Shown here in pieces: positions 32,755 to 41,913 of a stretch of 64,000 nt of DNA. The DNA lies in the NCBI GenBank assembly GCA_905215525.1, contig CAJMQJ010000003.1:62001-126000 (forward strand), read 5' to 3'. A program made the position numbers and the translations under genes. The DNA comes from an uncultured bacterium (GTDB taxonomy: Bacteria > Actinomycetota > Coriobacteriia > Coriobacteriales > Coriobacteriaceae). The stretch's first letter is position 1. The number at the start of each line of letters is the position of its first letter. The notes beneath the pieces are model-generated. The model made no database searches, was not told the DNA's origin, and saw nothing but the letters and a program-made list of their open reading frames with translations.

Positions 32755-33111
32755 CTAATCGTCGGGGGTTTCGATTTCGATACTTGCGATATCGAGCTCG
32801 CGGCCGTGCAGCAGGCGCACGTTGGCGCCGCCACACTGGGGGCAGCGACAATGGAAACGGTCGTGCTCAAAGACCTCGCCGCAGTCCAGGCACTCGCTTT
32901 GTGGATGGACCTCCTCCACGGCAAGCTCGCAGCCGCGCGTGAGCGGGTCCTCATCGCGAAACGTCTCCCACGCAAAGTCGAGTGTCTCGCGCACGACCTC
33001 GGTCATATCCCCGATACGAAGCGTTACCAAAACGGCGCGCGAGGCCCCCGCCCCACGCGCCGCGCGAATCACTGTATCGAGTATGCCGTTGACAATGCCA
33101 ACCTCGTGCAT
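32755..33111 (-). CDS. hypA: Hydrogenase nickel incorporation protein HypA
   Basis: The 118-residue metallochaperone starts with MHE, whose His2 binds nickel, and has a zinc site of two cysteine pairs (CLDC and CPQC). It partners HypB. It follows tatC by 6 bp, so tatA-tatC-hypA-hypB look like one unit. This makes sense because many hydrogenases are exported folded by the Tat route. Confidence 0.93.
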   Translation of the reverse strand: MHEVGIVNGILDTVIRAARGAGASRAVLVTLRIGDMTEVVRETLDFAWETFRDEDPLTRGCELAVEEVHPQSECLDCGEVFEHDRFHCRCPQCGGANVRLLHGRELDIASIEIETPDD

Positions 33112-33117
33112 ACCGAT

Positions 33118-33909
33118 TTACTCCTCGTCGTCCTCGTCGTCCGAGAACAGGTCCAGACGGCTCACGAACAGGCCCTCCTTGCCCTCGCGCGCGGTGATGA
33201 CCACGCGAGCGATGGCGAGCGAAATCTCGTAGAGCGAGAGCAGGGCGCCATACATGAGACCCAGCGTAACGGGCGAGCCGTCGGGCGTAATCACAGCCGA
33301 ACCCACGAGCAGGCCTACGTACACGTAGCGCCAGGCGCTGCGGAAGGCCGCATAGGACACGATGTGGAAAACAGACAGGTAGAAGATGATGAGCGGCAGC
33401 TCAAACGCCACACCAAAGCCGATCATAAAGAGCAGCTCCATGTTGACGTAGTTCTCCAGGTCGGGCAGCGCCGTGGCGACGGCCGAGGTCTCGCCGATGA
33501 GCCACTCAAAGCCTGCCGGGATAATGATGAAGTAGCAGAAGATGGCACCCAGGAAGAACAGCACCGTCGAGGCGAGCACCGTGGGCACGACCCATTTGCG
33601 CTCGTTGGGACGCAGTGCCGGCAGGAAAAATGCCAGAATCTGCCAGATGATCATGGGCGTGCACATGACCACGGCCATCTTGATGGCCAGCGAGAAGCGC
33701 AGTCCAAAGCCGCCGAGCGTGGTGGTGATGTAGAACTTACCGTCCGGCACAAAGGAGCGGATGGGGTCTTCCAGGATGTCGAGCACCACGGGCGTGGCGA
33801 AATACAGCACGATGGCGGCGGCAAACACCGACACGACCACGATGGTCAGGCGGCGACGGAGCTCGCCCAGGTGATCGAAGAGCGGCATGCGCGCAGGTCC
33901 GATAGGCAT
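33118..33909 (-). CDS. tatC: Sec-independent protein translocase TatC
   Basis: The 263-residue product has six membrane helices. It carries the N-terminal HLGELRRRL motif and the conserved region before helix 2 (LGGFGLRFSLAIKMAV), and ends in an acidic tail. It is the receptor for twin-arginine signal peptides. Its ATG overlaps the tatA stop by one base. Confidence 0.93.
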   Translation of the reverse strand: MPIGPARMPLFDHLGELRRRLTIVVVSVFAAAIVLYFATPVVLDILEDPIRSFVPDGKFYITTTLGGFGLRFSLAIKMAVVMCTPMIIWQILAFFLPALRPNERKWVVPTVLASTVLFFLGAIFCYFIIIPAGFEWLIGETSAVATALPDLENYVNMELLFMIGFGVAFELPLIIFYLSVFHIVSYAAFRSAWRYVYVGLLVGSAVITPDGSPVTLGLMYGALLSLYEISLAIARVVITAREGKEGLFVSRLDLFSDDEDDEE

Positions 33910-34499
33910 TACTCATCGCCTCCCTTCGGGGCGTCGGCGGCAGCGGCGTCGTCCTCGGCCTCGAGCTCGCGAGCGAGCTGGTCGACGACGGCCTTGCGCT
34001 TGCGGGGACGACGGGCGTAGAGGTCAGCCGTCGTGGGCTCTGCCGGCTCGGGCTCGGGCTCTGCAGCAGGCTCGGGCTCGACGGCAGGCTCGGCGGCAGC
34101 GGCAGGCTCGGCCTCGGCACCCTCGGCCTCGGACTCCTCAGCAGCACCCTCGCCCTCGGCGGCAGCCTCGCTTGCGGCCTTCTCGGCGGCAAGACGGGCG
34201 CGGCGCTCGGCAAAGGTCTCCTTCTTTGCTGGCGCAGCCGTCTCGGCGGCATCCTCGTCCGCATCGGAATCGTCGTCGGTCGCAGCGGCCTTCTTGGGCT
34301 TGACCGGCGCCGACGCGGCCTCGCTTACCGGATCGATGATCTCGGACTGAACAACGGCCGTCATCTTTTCCTGCGTCTCGCGGAACTGACGGATGGCGCG
34401 GCCGATCGTGCGGCCCATCTGCGGGAGCTTATCCGGGCCAAACAGCAAAAAGCCGAAGACCACGATGATTGCCAGCTCACCTTCTCCAATACCAAACAC
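33909..34499 (-). CDS. tatA: Sec-independent protein translocase TatA/TatB-type
   Basis: The product starts with the TatA membrane helix and hinge (FGIGEGELAIIVVFGFLLFGPDKLPQMGR) followed by an amphipathic helix. The rest is a long Ala/Glu/Pro-rich acidic tail, making 196 residues instead of the usual 60-100. I choose the GTG at 34499 because GGAGG lies 5 nt upstream; the frame is open further with no ribosome site. TatA oligomers form the pore. The FGPDKLP hinge cannot by itself separate TatA from TatB. Confidence 0.88.
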   Translation of the reverse strand: MFGIGEGELAIIVVFGFLLFGPDKLPQMGRTIGRAIRQFRETQEKMTAVVQSEIIDPVSEAASAPVKPKKAAATDDDSDADEDAAETAAPAKKETFAERRARLAAEKAASEAAAEGEGAAEESEAEGAEAEPAAAAEPAVEPEPAAEPEPEPAEPTTADLYARRPRKRKAVVDQLARELEAEDDAAAADAPKGGDE

Positions 34500-34652
34500 A
34501 CATACCTCCAAGGCTCGATGTGAGTCGAGCCCGCACCGCGCCATTCGGCCGGAACTCGTCTATTCATTCGGTCAAGTATAGCGCCCGGACGCCAAAACGT
34601 CCGAGCGCATCACAAACATATGCCAAACGGCACACCCCTTTTGGGGCGGGGC

Positions 34653-34967
34653 CTATGCCGCCGTGATCGAGATCTCCTGGTCCACGCCCAGCAGCTGAAC
34701 CACGCGCATCACCGCAGGCTGCACGTTGGCGCAGCTAAAGCGCTTACCATGATCGGCTGCGTGGTGCGCGGCGCCCACAAGAACGCCAATGCCCGTCGAG
34801 TCGATATAGCTCACCTGGGCAAAGTCGAGCTCAACGGCCTCGGTGGGCTGCTCGAGCGCCAAGTCGATGGCATTACGCAGACTGTCGGCGTTAGAGATAT
34901 CGATCTCGCCGGTTACCTTAATGGTGTAGAGCTCCGGCGTGGGGTTGGTGGAAATACCCAAATCCAT
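34653..34967 (-). CDS. STAS-domain anti-sigma-factor antagonist
   Basis: The 104-residue single STAS domain resembles SpoIIAA/RsbV. The phosphorylatable Ser57 is in YIDSTGIGVLVG, and the N-terminal strand TGEIDISNADSLRNAI is typical. In such systems the unphosphorylated form frees a sigma factor from its kinase/anti-sigma partner. No partner kinase is adjacent. Confidence 0.9.
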   Translation of the reverse strand: MDLGISTNPTPELYTIKVTGEIDISNADSLRNAIDLALEQPTEAVELDFAQVSYIDSTGIGVLVGAAHHAADHGKRFSCANVQPAVMRVVQLLGVDQEISITAA

Positions 34968-35033
34968 GTAAACGCTCCTTTGCGAATCGAAAGTGCTGAT
35001 AGTAATGGGTGCGTACTTGCGGGGCCATACGCG

Positions 35034-36338
35034 CTAGGCGCGCTCGGCACGCGCAAGCTCGGCAGCGACGAGCTTGACGGCCAGCACCAGCACATCGAGC
35101 GCGGCCTCCAGGTCCTCGACCGTGGGATAGCTCGGCGCGATGCGGATGTTGGTGTCGCGCGGGTCCTTGCCATAGGGCCAGGTAGCACCTGCCGGCGTGA
35201 GCTTGACGCCCAGGTCGGCGCAAAGCGCGGCGACCTTCTGGGCCGAGCCCTCGGGACCATCGAAGCTCACAAAGTAGCCGCCGCGGGGATGCGTCCAGGT
35301 GGCACAACCCGTGTCGCCCAAGCCCTCGGTGAGCTTGCGCTCGACGGACTCAAAGCGCGGGCGCAGGAACTCGGCATGCTTTTTCATGTGCTCCTTGACC
35401 GCCTCGATGGTGGGGAGGAAACGCACGTGACGCAGCTGGTTGAGTTTGTCGGCGCTGATCAGGCCGGCCTTGAGGCGCTTGGAGAACTCGGCGATGACCG
35501 CGGGGCTCGCACCGATAAAGCCGATGCCGGCACCCGGGAAGGTGATCTTGGACGTCGAGGCAAAGGCCACCACGCGGTCCTCGGTGCCCGCCGCGCGGGC
35601 AAGATCGAAGATGTTGGCGAGCTCGTCGGTCTCGTCGTACAGGTCGTGCACGCAGTAGGCGTTGTCCCAGAAGATGCGGAAATCGGGCGCGGCCGTGGGC
35701 ATCTCGACCAGGCGACGCACGGTGTCCTCGCTAAATGTGATGCCCGTGGGGTTGGAATACTTGGGCACGCACCAGATGCCCTTGATGGAGTCGTCGGTGG
35801 CAACCAGGCGCTCAACCTCGGCCATGTCGGGGCCGTTGTCGGTCATCGCGACGGGGACGTTCTCGATGCCCAAGTCGGCGGTGATGCCAAAGTGGCGATC
35901 GTAGCCGGGAACGGGGCACAGGAACTTGACCTTCTTGCCGTCGTGCGCGGCCTCGTAGGCGTCCCAGGGCTCGCTGCCGCACGAGCCACAGCGCCAGAAC
36001 ATGCCGGCGATGTCATGCTCGATCAAAAGGCTCGACGAACCCAGCACGAGTGTCTGCTCGGCGGGGCAGCCCAGGAACTCCCCTGCCAACTTGCGTGCCG
36101 AAGGAATACCCTCGAAGCAGCCGTAGTTGGAGCAGTCGACGCTGCCGTCGTGCAGATCGGCATCGGCATTGAGGATATCGAGCATGGGGCGCGAGATGTC
36201 CACCTGGGAGGGCGACGGCTTGCCGCGGGCCATATCGAGCGCCAGACCCTTGGCCTTGACCTCGGCGACCTCGGCCTTGAGCGCCTCGATGGCGGCATCG
36301 AGTTCGGTGGTTTCCATCTTCTGGTAGATCGTCTGCAT
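35034..36338 (-). CDS. Aspartate aminotransferase (class I/II, MocR-like subgroup)
   Basis: The 434-residue PLP enzyme has the N-terminal LDMARGKPSPSQVD segment of the Asp_aminotransf family, CVPKYSNPTGITFS for the PLP pyridine region and the Schiff-base lysine in ASTSKITFPGAG. Arg in NIRIAPSYP binds the substrate carboxylate. It most likely interconverts aspartate and oxaloacetate. There is no N-terminal GntR domain as in true MocR regulators. It stands alone on the minus strand. Confidence 0.88.
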   Translation of the reverse strand: MQTIYQKMETTELDAAIEALKAEVAEVKAKGLALDMARGKPSPSQVDISRPMLDILNADADLHDGSVDCSNYGCFEGIPSARKLAGEFLGCPAEQTLVLGSSSLLIEHDIAGMFWRCGSCGSEPWDAYEAAHDGKKVKFLCPVPGYDRHFGITADLGIENVPVAMTDNGPDMAEVERLVATDDSIKGIWCVPKYSNPTGITFSEDTVRRLVEMPTAAPDFRIFWDNAYCVHDLYDETDELANIFDLARAAGTEDRVVAFASTSKITFPGAGIGFIGASPAVIAEFSKRLKAGLISADKLNQLRHVRFLPTIEAVKEHMKKHAEFLRPRFESVERKLTEGLGDTGCATWTHPRGGYFVSFDGPEGSAQKVAALCADLGVKLTPAGATWPYGKDPRDTNIRIAPSYPTVEDLEAALDVLVLAVKLVAAELARAERA

Positions 36339-36487
36339 GGGTGCGACCTTTCGCGAAGCGGGACGTTGCAGTTCGTCTAAGTATAGACCGCCACCGCCGC
36401 AACGTTATGAAGCCGTGATAGATTAAGTCCATCGCAATAAATTACGAATCGCCGCGCATGCCGGCGTGGGGCGCCCAAGGAGGCACT

Positions 36488-36742
36488 ATGGAGTACGGAT
36501 TGTTCCAGGCCGAGGAATTCGGTGACCTGCAGCGCCTGGTCGACGGACTGTTTTACGACCGCCACGCCATCGACCGGCTTGACCTAATCGTGCAGGCCGA
36601 GATCTTGGACCTGGCACCCGATCTCATGGAAATCGTCAACCTGCTACCGCCCGGCTATTACGACCGCCAGTCGCTGTGTGACCAGCTTAACTCGGCCCTA
36701 GCCGCCCACGGCTGGGGCGCCGTCTACGGAACGGTGGAATAA
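36488..36742 (+). CDS. Small protein of unknown function
   Basis: The 84-residue acidic product (EYGLFQAEEFGDLQRLVDGLF at its start) has a very good AAGGAGG site 6 nt before the ATG at 36488 and a sensible codon pattern, so I accept it as real. It seems helical and soluble. No family recognised. It is divergent from the aminotransferase gene. Confidence 0.7.
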   Translation: MEYGLFQAEEFGDLQRLVDGLFYDRHAIDRLDLIVQAEILDLAPDLMEIVNLLPPGYYDRQSLCDQLNSALAAHGWGAVYGTVE

Positions 36743-36801
36743 GCCTCGAGGCCGGCGATTTGGCCCGCTTCCCGACCTTGGCGAGGCTTGTTTTAGGGCT
36801 T

Positions 36802-37031
36802 GTGGCCAAAAAAGGGCAAATATGAGTACTGTTACCTTTTTAGTAGCAGCGATTCTTGGTCGAAATCGGCAAAACTCGACTTGAAACTTCCTAATCACCG
36901 TCAGCTAGCGCCAAATTGGAAGTCGATGGTCACTCATTAACGTACAGTTCTTATAACTTTGTTCATTATTTTCCGCACCTAAAATGATACGCCGTTTGTG
37001 ACAGTACTCACAAACGGCGTTTTTTGACCAC
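36802..37031. repeat. Dispersed inverted-end element, copy 2
   Basis: The left end GTGGCCAAAAAAGGGCAAA followed by TATGAGTACTGTTACC matches copies 1 and 3. The right end CAGTACTCACAAACGGCG followed by TTTTTTGACCAC shows local change and forms an extra hairpin with GCCGTTTGTG. It fills most of the 373-bp gap to nhaA; nothing else is visible there. Confidence 0.75.
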
Positions 37032-37115
37032 TGGCGTGTCTGGCAGGCGGCAAGCACCGCCCGAATCCGCATTTTGAACGCGCCCGAATCGGTTCTGGAG
37101 CCGGTTTTCGCGCTC

Positions 37116-38474
37116 TTACTCGTCTTTGGGCGCGGGGTGCTTGCAGATCACACTCATGTAGATCATGCCCAGCACGGCCGCGGTGACAGAGCCGGCAAGA
37201 ATGGCGGCCTTTGCGGCCAAGACCTCAAACTGGGCCGTCGGGAAGGCGAGGCCGCTGATGAGGATCGACATGGTAAAGCCGATACCGCCCAAAATGCCCA
37301 CACCGGCGATCATGTGCCAGTTGACATTATGCGGCAACTCGGAAATCTTGAGTTTAACCAGGGCAAACGTCATGCCAAAGATACCGATCGGCTTGCCCAG
37401 CAGCATGCCAAAGTACACGCCGAGCGTCACCGGGTCGGTGAGCAGCGTGCTCATGTCCACGCCCACCAGGCGAACCTGCGCGTTCACGAACGCAAAGATC
37501 GGCAGGATCACGAAGTTGACCGGCGTGGAGATCAGACGCTCCATGCGGATGAGCGGCGGGGTCACGCGGTGCATGACGCGCTCGACCTTGGTGGTCGAGA
37601 CGGTAAAGTCATGCTGGCCCAGGATGTGCGCCTCGTCGTCGTAGCGATCATCGAGCAGCGGCAGGCACTCGCCCAGCCAATCGGTGAGGCTATCGAGCTT
37701 GACACCGCACTTGGCCGGGATGGTAAAGGCCAAGATGACGCCAGCAAGCGTAGCGTGCACGCCGCTCTTGAACATGCAAAACCACAACAGCAGACCCAGT
37801 ACCGAATACGGGGCAAGGCGGTAGTGCTGCGTCTTGTTGAGCCACACGAGCGCGCAGGTCACAAGCGCGGCGGCGCCCAACCAAAACGGATTGGGGCTCT
37901 GACCGTAGAAGATGGCGATGGCGGCGATGGAGATGAGGTCGTCGGCGACGGCGAGCGTCGAGAAGAACACGCGCACGCCGTTGGGCACGCGATTGCCCAA
38001 AAGCGACAGCACGCCCAGCGCAAAGGCAATATCGGTTGCCATGGGGATGGCCCAACCGTTGCGGGCGCCGGCATGGTTAAAGATCAGGTAGATGCAGGCG
38101 GGAACGACAACGCCGCCCACGGCCGCCAGCATGGGAAGCATGGCCTGACGCGGATTCTTGAGCTCACCGACCGTCATCTCGTACTTAAGCTCGATGCCCA
38201 CCAACAAAAAGAAAATCGCCATGAGGAAGTCGTTGACGAAAAGCTCAACGGTGAGACCGGCCGTAAGGTTGCCCAGACCCACATACAGCGGGGTCTCCAA
38301 AAAGTGATGGATGGCCTCGTAGGCATCGGTATTGGCGCAAATGACGGCGGCGATGGCGGCGAAGACCATGACGGTGGCGGAAATCGTACCGTTCTCGGCG
38401 ATGCGCTCCCAGATGTCGTGACGTTCAAAGCGCTTGCGCTCACGAACGTTGAACAGCTGCTCAGTTGCTGCCAT
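37116..38474 (-). CDS. nhaA: Na+/H+ antiporter NhaA
   Basis: The 452-residue membrane protein has about twelve helices. It carries NhaA's key residues: IPMATDIAFALGVL (Na-site aspartate region) and TLAVADDLISI with the paired aspartates that bind Na+/Li+. It exports sodium in exchange for protons. The C-terminus is about 50 residues longer than in E. coli. It stands alone. Confidence 0.93.
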   Translation of the reverse strand: MAATEQLFNVRERKRFERHDIWERIAENGTISATVMVFAAIAAVICANTDAYEAIHHFLETPLYVGLGNLTAGLTVELFVNDFLMAIFFLLVGIELKYEMTVGELKNPRQAMLPMLAAVGGVVVPACIYLIFNHAGARNGWAIPMATDIAFALGVLSLLGNRVPNGVRVFFSTLAVADDLISIAAIAIFYGQSPNPFWLGAAALVTCALVWLNKTQHYRLAPYSVLGLLLWFCMFKSGVHATLAGVILAFTIPAKCGVKLDSLTDWLGECLPLLDDRYDDEAHILGQHDFTVSTTKVERVMHRVTPPLIRMERLISTPVNFVILPIFAFVNAQVRLVGVDMSTLLTDPVTLGVYFGMLLGKPIGIFGMTFALVKLKISELPHNVNWHMIAGVGILGGIGFTMSILISGLAFPTAQFEVLAAKAAILAGSVTAAVLGMIYMSVICKHPAPKDE

Positions 38475-38682
38475 GGGCGGCTCCTTTCACGGGAAAGCTC
38501 CCGTCTTAAAAAAGCACGGCCCGCCCAAGTGGCGACGCCGCGCTCTAACGTATTACGCTTGCATCTAGCCTACCCTGCACGACAAGCACGCAGGCGTGGC
38601 CGAAAAGCGGAACCACAGGTTGAACATTATTTGCTCAACGGCACGGGCACGCCTGTCCAAGAGACGACGCGGCGCCGTGCAC

Positions 38683-38722
38683 AAAAAACGACCGGAGCGC
38701 GGGACGTCCGCGATCCGGTCGT
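38683..38722 (-). terminator. Terminator after the pyrophosphatase gene
   Basis: ACGACCGGA pairs with TCCGGTCGT; TTTTTTGTGC follows on the minus strand. Confidence 0.88.
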
Positions 38723-38741
38723 GGCGTTTGGTCAACTAAAC

Positions 38742-39665
38742 CTAGCAGGCGGCCATGATGGGGGCAGCGACCTGCTTCTTACGGGAGAGGACACCCGGCA
38801 TCCAGACGCCGTCGTGCTCGTCGGCAATGCCCAGGCCCTTCTGAGCGGCCTCGGTCTCGCCCTCGAGCAGGACCTGCGAGCCCTCCTCCATGATGTCGGT
38901 GATGCACAGGACAATGCCATCGGCACCCTTCTCGGCGGCGTAGGCACGCATGGCCTCGCGAATCTCGTCGATCATGCCGAGAGCACGACTCTTGTCGACG
39001 GTCTCGTACTGGCCGATGAGCAGCTTCTTGCCGGCGGGCTCGAACATCTTGATGTCGTTGCCGACCATCTCGGCTGCGGTGAAGGAGCCGGACGGACGGG
39101 TGAGGAAGACCTCCATGCCAAACTTGACCGGGTCGACACCCACCTGCTCGCCGAGCTTGGCGGCGACAGCGCGGTCGACATCGGTGGTGGTGGGACTCTT
39201 GAGCATGAGCGTGTCGGTCATCATGGCCGAGAGCAGCAGCTTGGCCTGGACGTCGGAAAGCTCAATGCCGAGCACGCCGGCGAGCTTGGTGACGATGGTG
39301 CAGCTGGAACCCCAGGGCAGGCAGATGTAGTGCAGCGGGCCGGCGGTCTCGAAATCGCCGATGCGGTGATGATCGACGACGCCAAAGACCGTGGCGTCCT
39401 TAAGGCCGGCGACAGACTGGGCGGACTCGTTGTGGTCGGTGAGGACGACGAGCTGGCCGGCCTCGACGGACTCGATCACGCGGGGCTCGGCAATGCCGGC
39501 GTCGGCAAGCAGCTTGGCGGACTCGGCCGGAAGCTGACCAAGGGCGCAGGCCTCGTAGGTGTTGCCGGCATACTCAACCTGGTTGAGCAGCTGGGACAGG
39601 ACGACGGCGCTCATGATGGCGTCGTTATCGGGGTTCTGGTGACCAAAGACAAGAACGTTTGCCAT
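38742..39665 (-). CDS. ppaC: Manganese-dependent inorganic pyrophosphatase
   Basis: The 307-residue DHH-family enzyme hydrolyses pyrophosphate. Metal ligands are visible in GHQNPDND (residues 8-15), LTDHNE and VDHHRIGDF. The C-terminal DHHA2 domain ends with the SRKKQV substrate motif. This class-II enzyme replaces the usual bacterial Ppa in many anaerobes. Confidence 0.95.
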   Translation of the reverse strand: MANVLVFGHQNPDNDAIMSAVVLSQLLNQVEYAGNTYEACALGQLPAESAKLLADAGIAEPRVIESVEAGQLVVLTDHNESAQSVAGLKDATVFGVVDHHRIGDFETAGPLHYICLPWGSSCTIVTKLAGVLGIELSDVQAKLLLSAMMTDTLMLKSPTTTDVDRAVAAKLGEQVGVDPVKFGMEVFLTRPSGSFTAAEMVGNDIKMFEPAGKKLLIGQYETVDKSRALGMIDEIREAMRAYAAEKGADGIVLCITDIMEEGSQVLLEGETEAAQKGLGIADEHDGVWMPGVLSRKKQVAAPIMAAC

Positions 39666-39824
39666 GGATATCCTCCACTTGATATGTGTACTTGGACGTA
39701 GCTATGGTAGCACGCTGACGCCGAACCTTATGAGACGGAAGGGTCGCGGCACAATTTGGGGCAAGCGCTGAGGCGAGGTCAGGGACGAAGCCTGTCCCCC
39801 TTTCACCACCTGCCCCCGCACCAG

Positions 39825-40778
39825 CTATTTACCGGCGGCGCGCAGGGCTACGTAAGCGGCACCGATGATGCCGGCGTCGTTGCCGAGCGAAGCGACCTTA
39901 ATGGGCGTCTCGCGCGAGGCGGAGAGCGCGTACTGCTTAAAGTGCTCGCGGACCTTGTCGAGGTAGACATCGGCCGAAGCGGAAGCACCGCCGCCGATCA
40001 GGAACATCTCGGGATCGACCACGTTGGCAATAAGCGCCAGGGCGCGGCCGAGATAGTCGGCCATGGTATCGGCAGCTGCCAGCGCGAGCTTGTCACCCTC
40101 GCGGCAGGCCTGGAACACGTCCTTGGAATCAGAAGGCCCGGTGAGCTCGATGGGCTCGACGCCCGCCTTCTTGCACTCGGCAAGGTAGTTACTCACCACG
40201 CCGGTGGCGCTGGAATACTGCTCCAGATGGCCATGGCCGCCACAGCCGCAGGTGCGCTCCTCTTCGGGGTTCAGGCACATGTGGCCAATCTCGCCGCCGG
40301 CACCCACAACGCCCGATACCACGTCGCCGTTAACGATAACGCCACCGCCCACGCCGGTACCGATGGTGACCATCACCACGTTCTGTACGCCCTTGGCAGA
40401 GCCGAGCCAGGCCTCGCCCATGGCAGCGGCGTTGGCATCGTTTTCGTACTTAACGACCGCGTCGGGGCAGTGCTCCTGGATGGCAATCCTCAGTTCAGGC
40501 AGGTTGATAGCAATGTTGGCCTTGACCTTGGCATCGCCCGAAGCCGGGATGGGGCACGGAACGGCCAGACCAATGCCCGCCACAAAGGCGCGCGGAATCT
40601 GTGCCTTGGCGATCACCTGATCGATAGCCTCGGTCACCGCGGCAAAGCCCGCGGCGTCAACGATAGGAGGCGTGGGCACGCTGGCCTTGGCAAGCAGGTT
40701 GCCGTCCTCGTCGAACAGGCCTTCCTTAACCGAAGTGCCGCCAACGTCGATGCCGATGTAGTACTGCTTAGGTTCCAT
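39825..40778 (-). CDS. ROK-family sugar kinase (probable glucokinase)
   Basis: The 317-residue product has GIDVGGTSVKEGLFD for phosphate binding, the ENDANAAAMGE catalytic region, GTGVGGGVIVNG, and the ROK zinc motif in the form CGCGGHGHLEQYSS, where the usual second cysteine of GCLE is histidine. Glucokinase is the most common role for such enzymes; other hexoses, including ManNAc, are possible. I start at the ATG at 40778 after AAAGGTGGG. It is divergent from the second GntR gene. Confidence 0.88.
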   Translation of the reverse strand: MEPKQYYIGIDVGGTSVKEGLFDEDGNLLAKASVPTPPIVDAAGFAAVTEAIDQVIAKAQIPRAFVAGIGLAVPCPIPASGDAKVKANIAINLPELRIAIQEHCPDAVVKYENDANAAAMGEAWLGSAKGVQNVVMVTIGTGVGGGVIVNGDVVSGVVGAGGEIGHMCLNPEEERTCGCGGHGHLEQYSSATGVVSNYLAECKKAGVEPIELTGPSDSKDVFQACREGDKLALAAADTMADYLGRALALIANVVDPEMFLIGGGASASADVYLDKVREHFKQYALSASRETPIKVASLGNDAGIIGAAYVALRAAGK

Positions 40779-40833
40779 GGGAGCCCACCTTTCTCGTTTA
40801 AACATTGCCTGTATGGTACCGCTCCCCAGGCAA

Positions 40834-40858
40834 AAACCTGTCAAAAAGGGACAGGTTT
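40834..40858. repeat. Small inverted repeat (GTC/GAC type)
   Basis: AAACCTGTC pairs with GACAGGTTT around 7 nt, in the 340-bp divergent region between the ROK kinase and gntR genes. The rest of that region is AT-rich and probably carries both promoters. Confidence 0.5.
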
Positions 40859-41118
40859 GTTTTGGCAGGTTTTATCTGGGAAAACGCAAGGCATGAGATT
40901 CGGTTCGCTGGGCGGCAAAACGGCCCAACCCCATCTTCGAGCCGATCAATTTGCTCAATACCACATTATTCGAATGCATATTCATTTAGAGCGCTCTAGT
41001 TGATATAGAAAAGCGTTTTTTGATTATATCTTTCTCGAACTTTTCAAAAACGCAATAGGGATGCTTAGGCGTGAACTATACTTTCGTTTGTACTCAATCA
41101 AGCCGGAAAGGAGGTTCC

Positions 41119-41838
41119 ATGATTCCCAAATACGAGGCAATAGCTGCAGATATCCGTCGAAGCATCGAGGACGGCGCTCTAAAGCCGGGCGACAAGCTGC
41201 CCACCGTCGTTGAGTTCTGCGAGCTCTATAGCGTTTCCAAAATCACCGTCAAACGAGCTATTGAGCAGATTACCGATGAAGGTCTTGTTACCAGCCGGCG
41301 CGGATCGGGCACCTACGTTAAGGACACGGCGGGGCTTCCCGGCCAGGCGTTTTTCCAGGGCAAGAACGATCGCTCCCAGGGCTTTTCGTATGAGCACCGC
41401 GGGGAGAAGGTGACCTCGGTGGTCTACGATTTCTCGATTGTCAATCCGCCAGCAGACGTCGCTGCCCAGCTGGGAATTGCCGAGGACGACTTTGCCTATC
41501 ACATCGTGCGCGTGCGCCAGGTCGACGAGAAGCCCATCGTTATCGAGTACACCTACATGCCCCTCGAGCTGATTCCGGGCCTTAAAAAGAAAGACCTGTA
41601 TGGATCGGTCTACAGCTTCATCCGCAAGCAATGCGGGCTGAAGATTTCGAGCTTCCACCGCACCATTCGCGCCGTAGCGGCAACCGAGGAAGAGGCTGAG
41701 CGCCTGAACACCAAACCCGGCTCTCCCCTGCTCGAGCTCAACCAGATTGGCTTTTTGGATAGCGGCACCGCCTTTGAGCATTCGATCTCGCGCAACGTTG
41801 GTGACCGCTTTGAGCTGCACAACGTAACGTTGGCATAG
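41119..41838 (+). CDS. GntR-family regulator with UTRA domain
   Basis: The 239-residue product has a winged helix (residues 2-70, with EFCELYSVSKITVKRAIEQI) and a UTRA ligand domain (80-235). AAAGGAGG lies just before the ATG at 41119. With the divergent ROK kinase and the following manA gene it probably controls hexose or hexose-phosphate use. Its operator is not evident. It differs clearly in sequence from the regulator at 8341. Confidence 0.9.
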   Translation: MIPKYEAIAADIRRSIEDGALKPGDKLPTVVEFCELYSVSKITVKRAIEQITDEGLVTSRRGSGTYVKDTAGLPGQAFFQGKNDRSQGFSYEHRGEKVTSVVYDFSIVNPPADVAAQLGIAEDDFAYHIVRVRQVDEKPIVIEYTYMPLELIPGLKKKDLYGSVYSFIRKQCGLKISSFHRTIRAVAATEEEAERLNTKPGSPLLELNQIGFLDSGTAFEHSISRNVGDRFELHNVTLA

Positions 41839-41913
41839 GTTTTTGTAGTCATGCGGGCGCTCGTTACGGCTCGTTTAGAGTGGGCGGCCGCGCAACACCA
41901 TGGGGGTATGAAC

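Noticed and set aside
37074..39701. An 875-codon open frame on the plus strand
   Set aside because: It is antisense to nhaA and ppaC, both clearly identified, and has the composition of a mirror frame (His/Arg/Gly rich).
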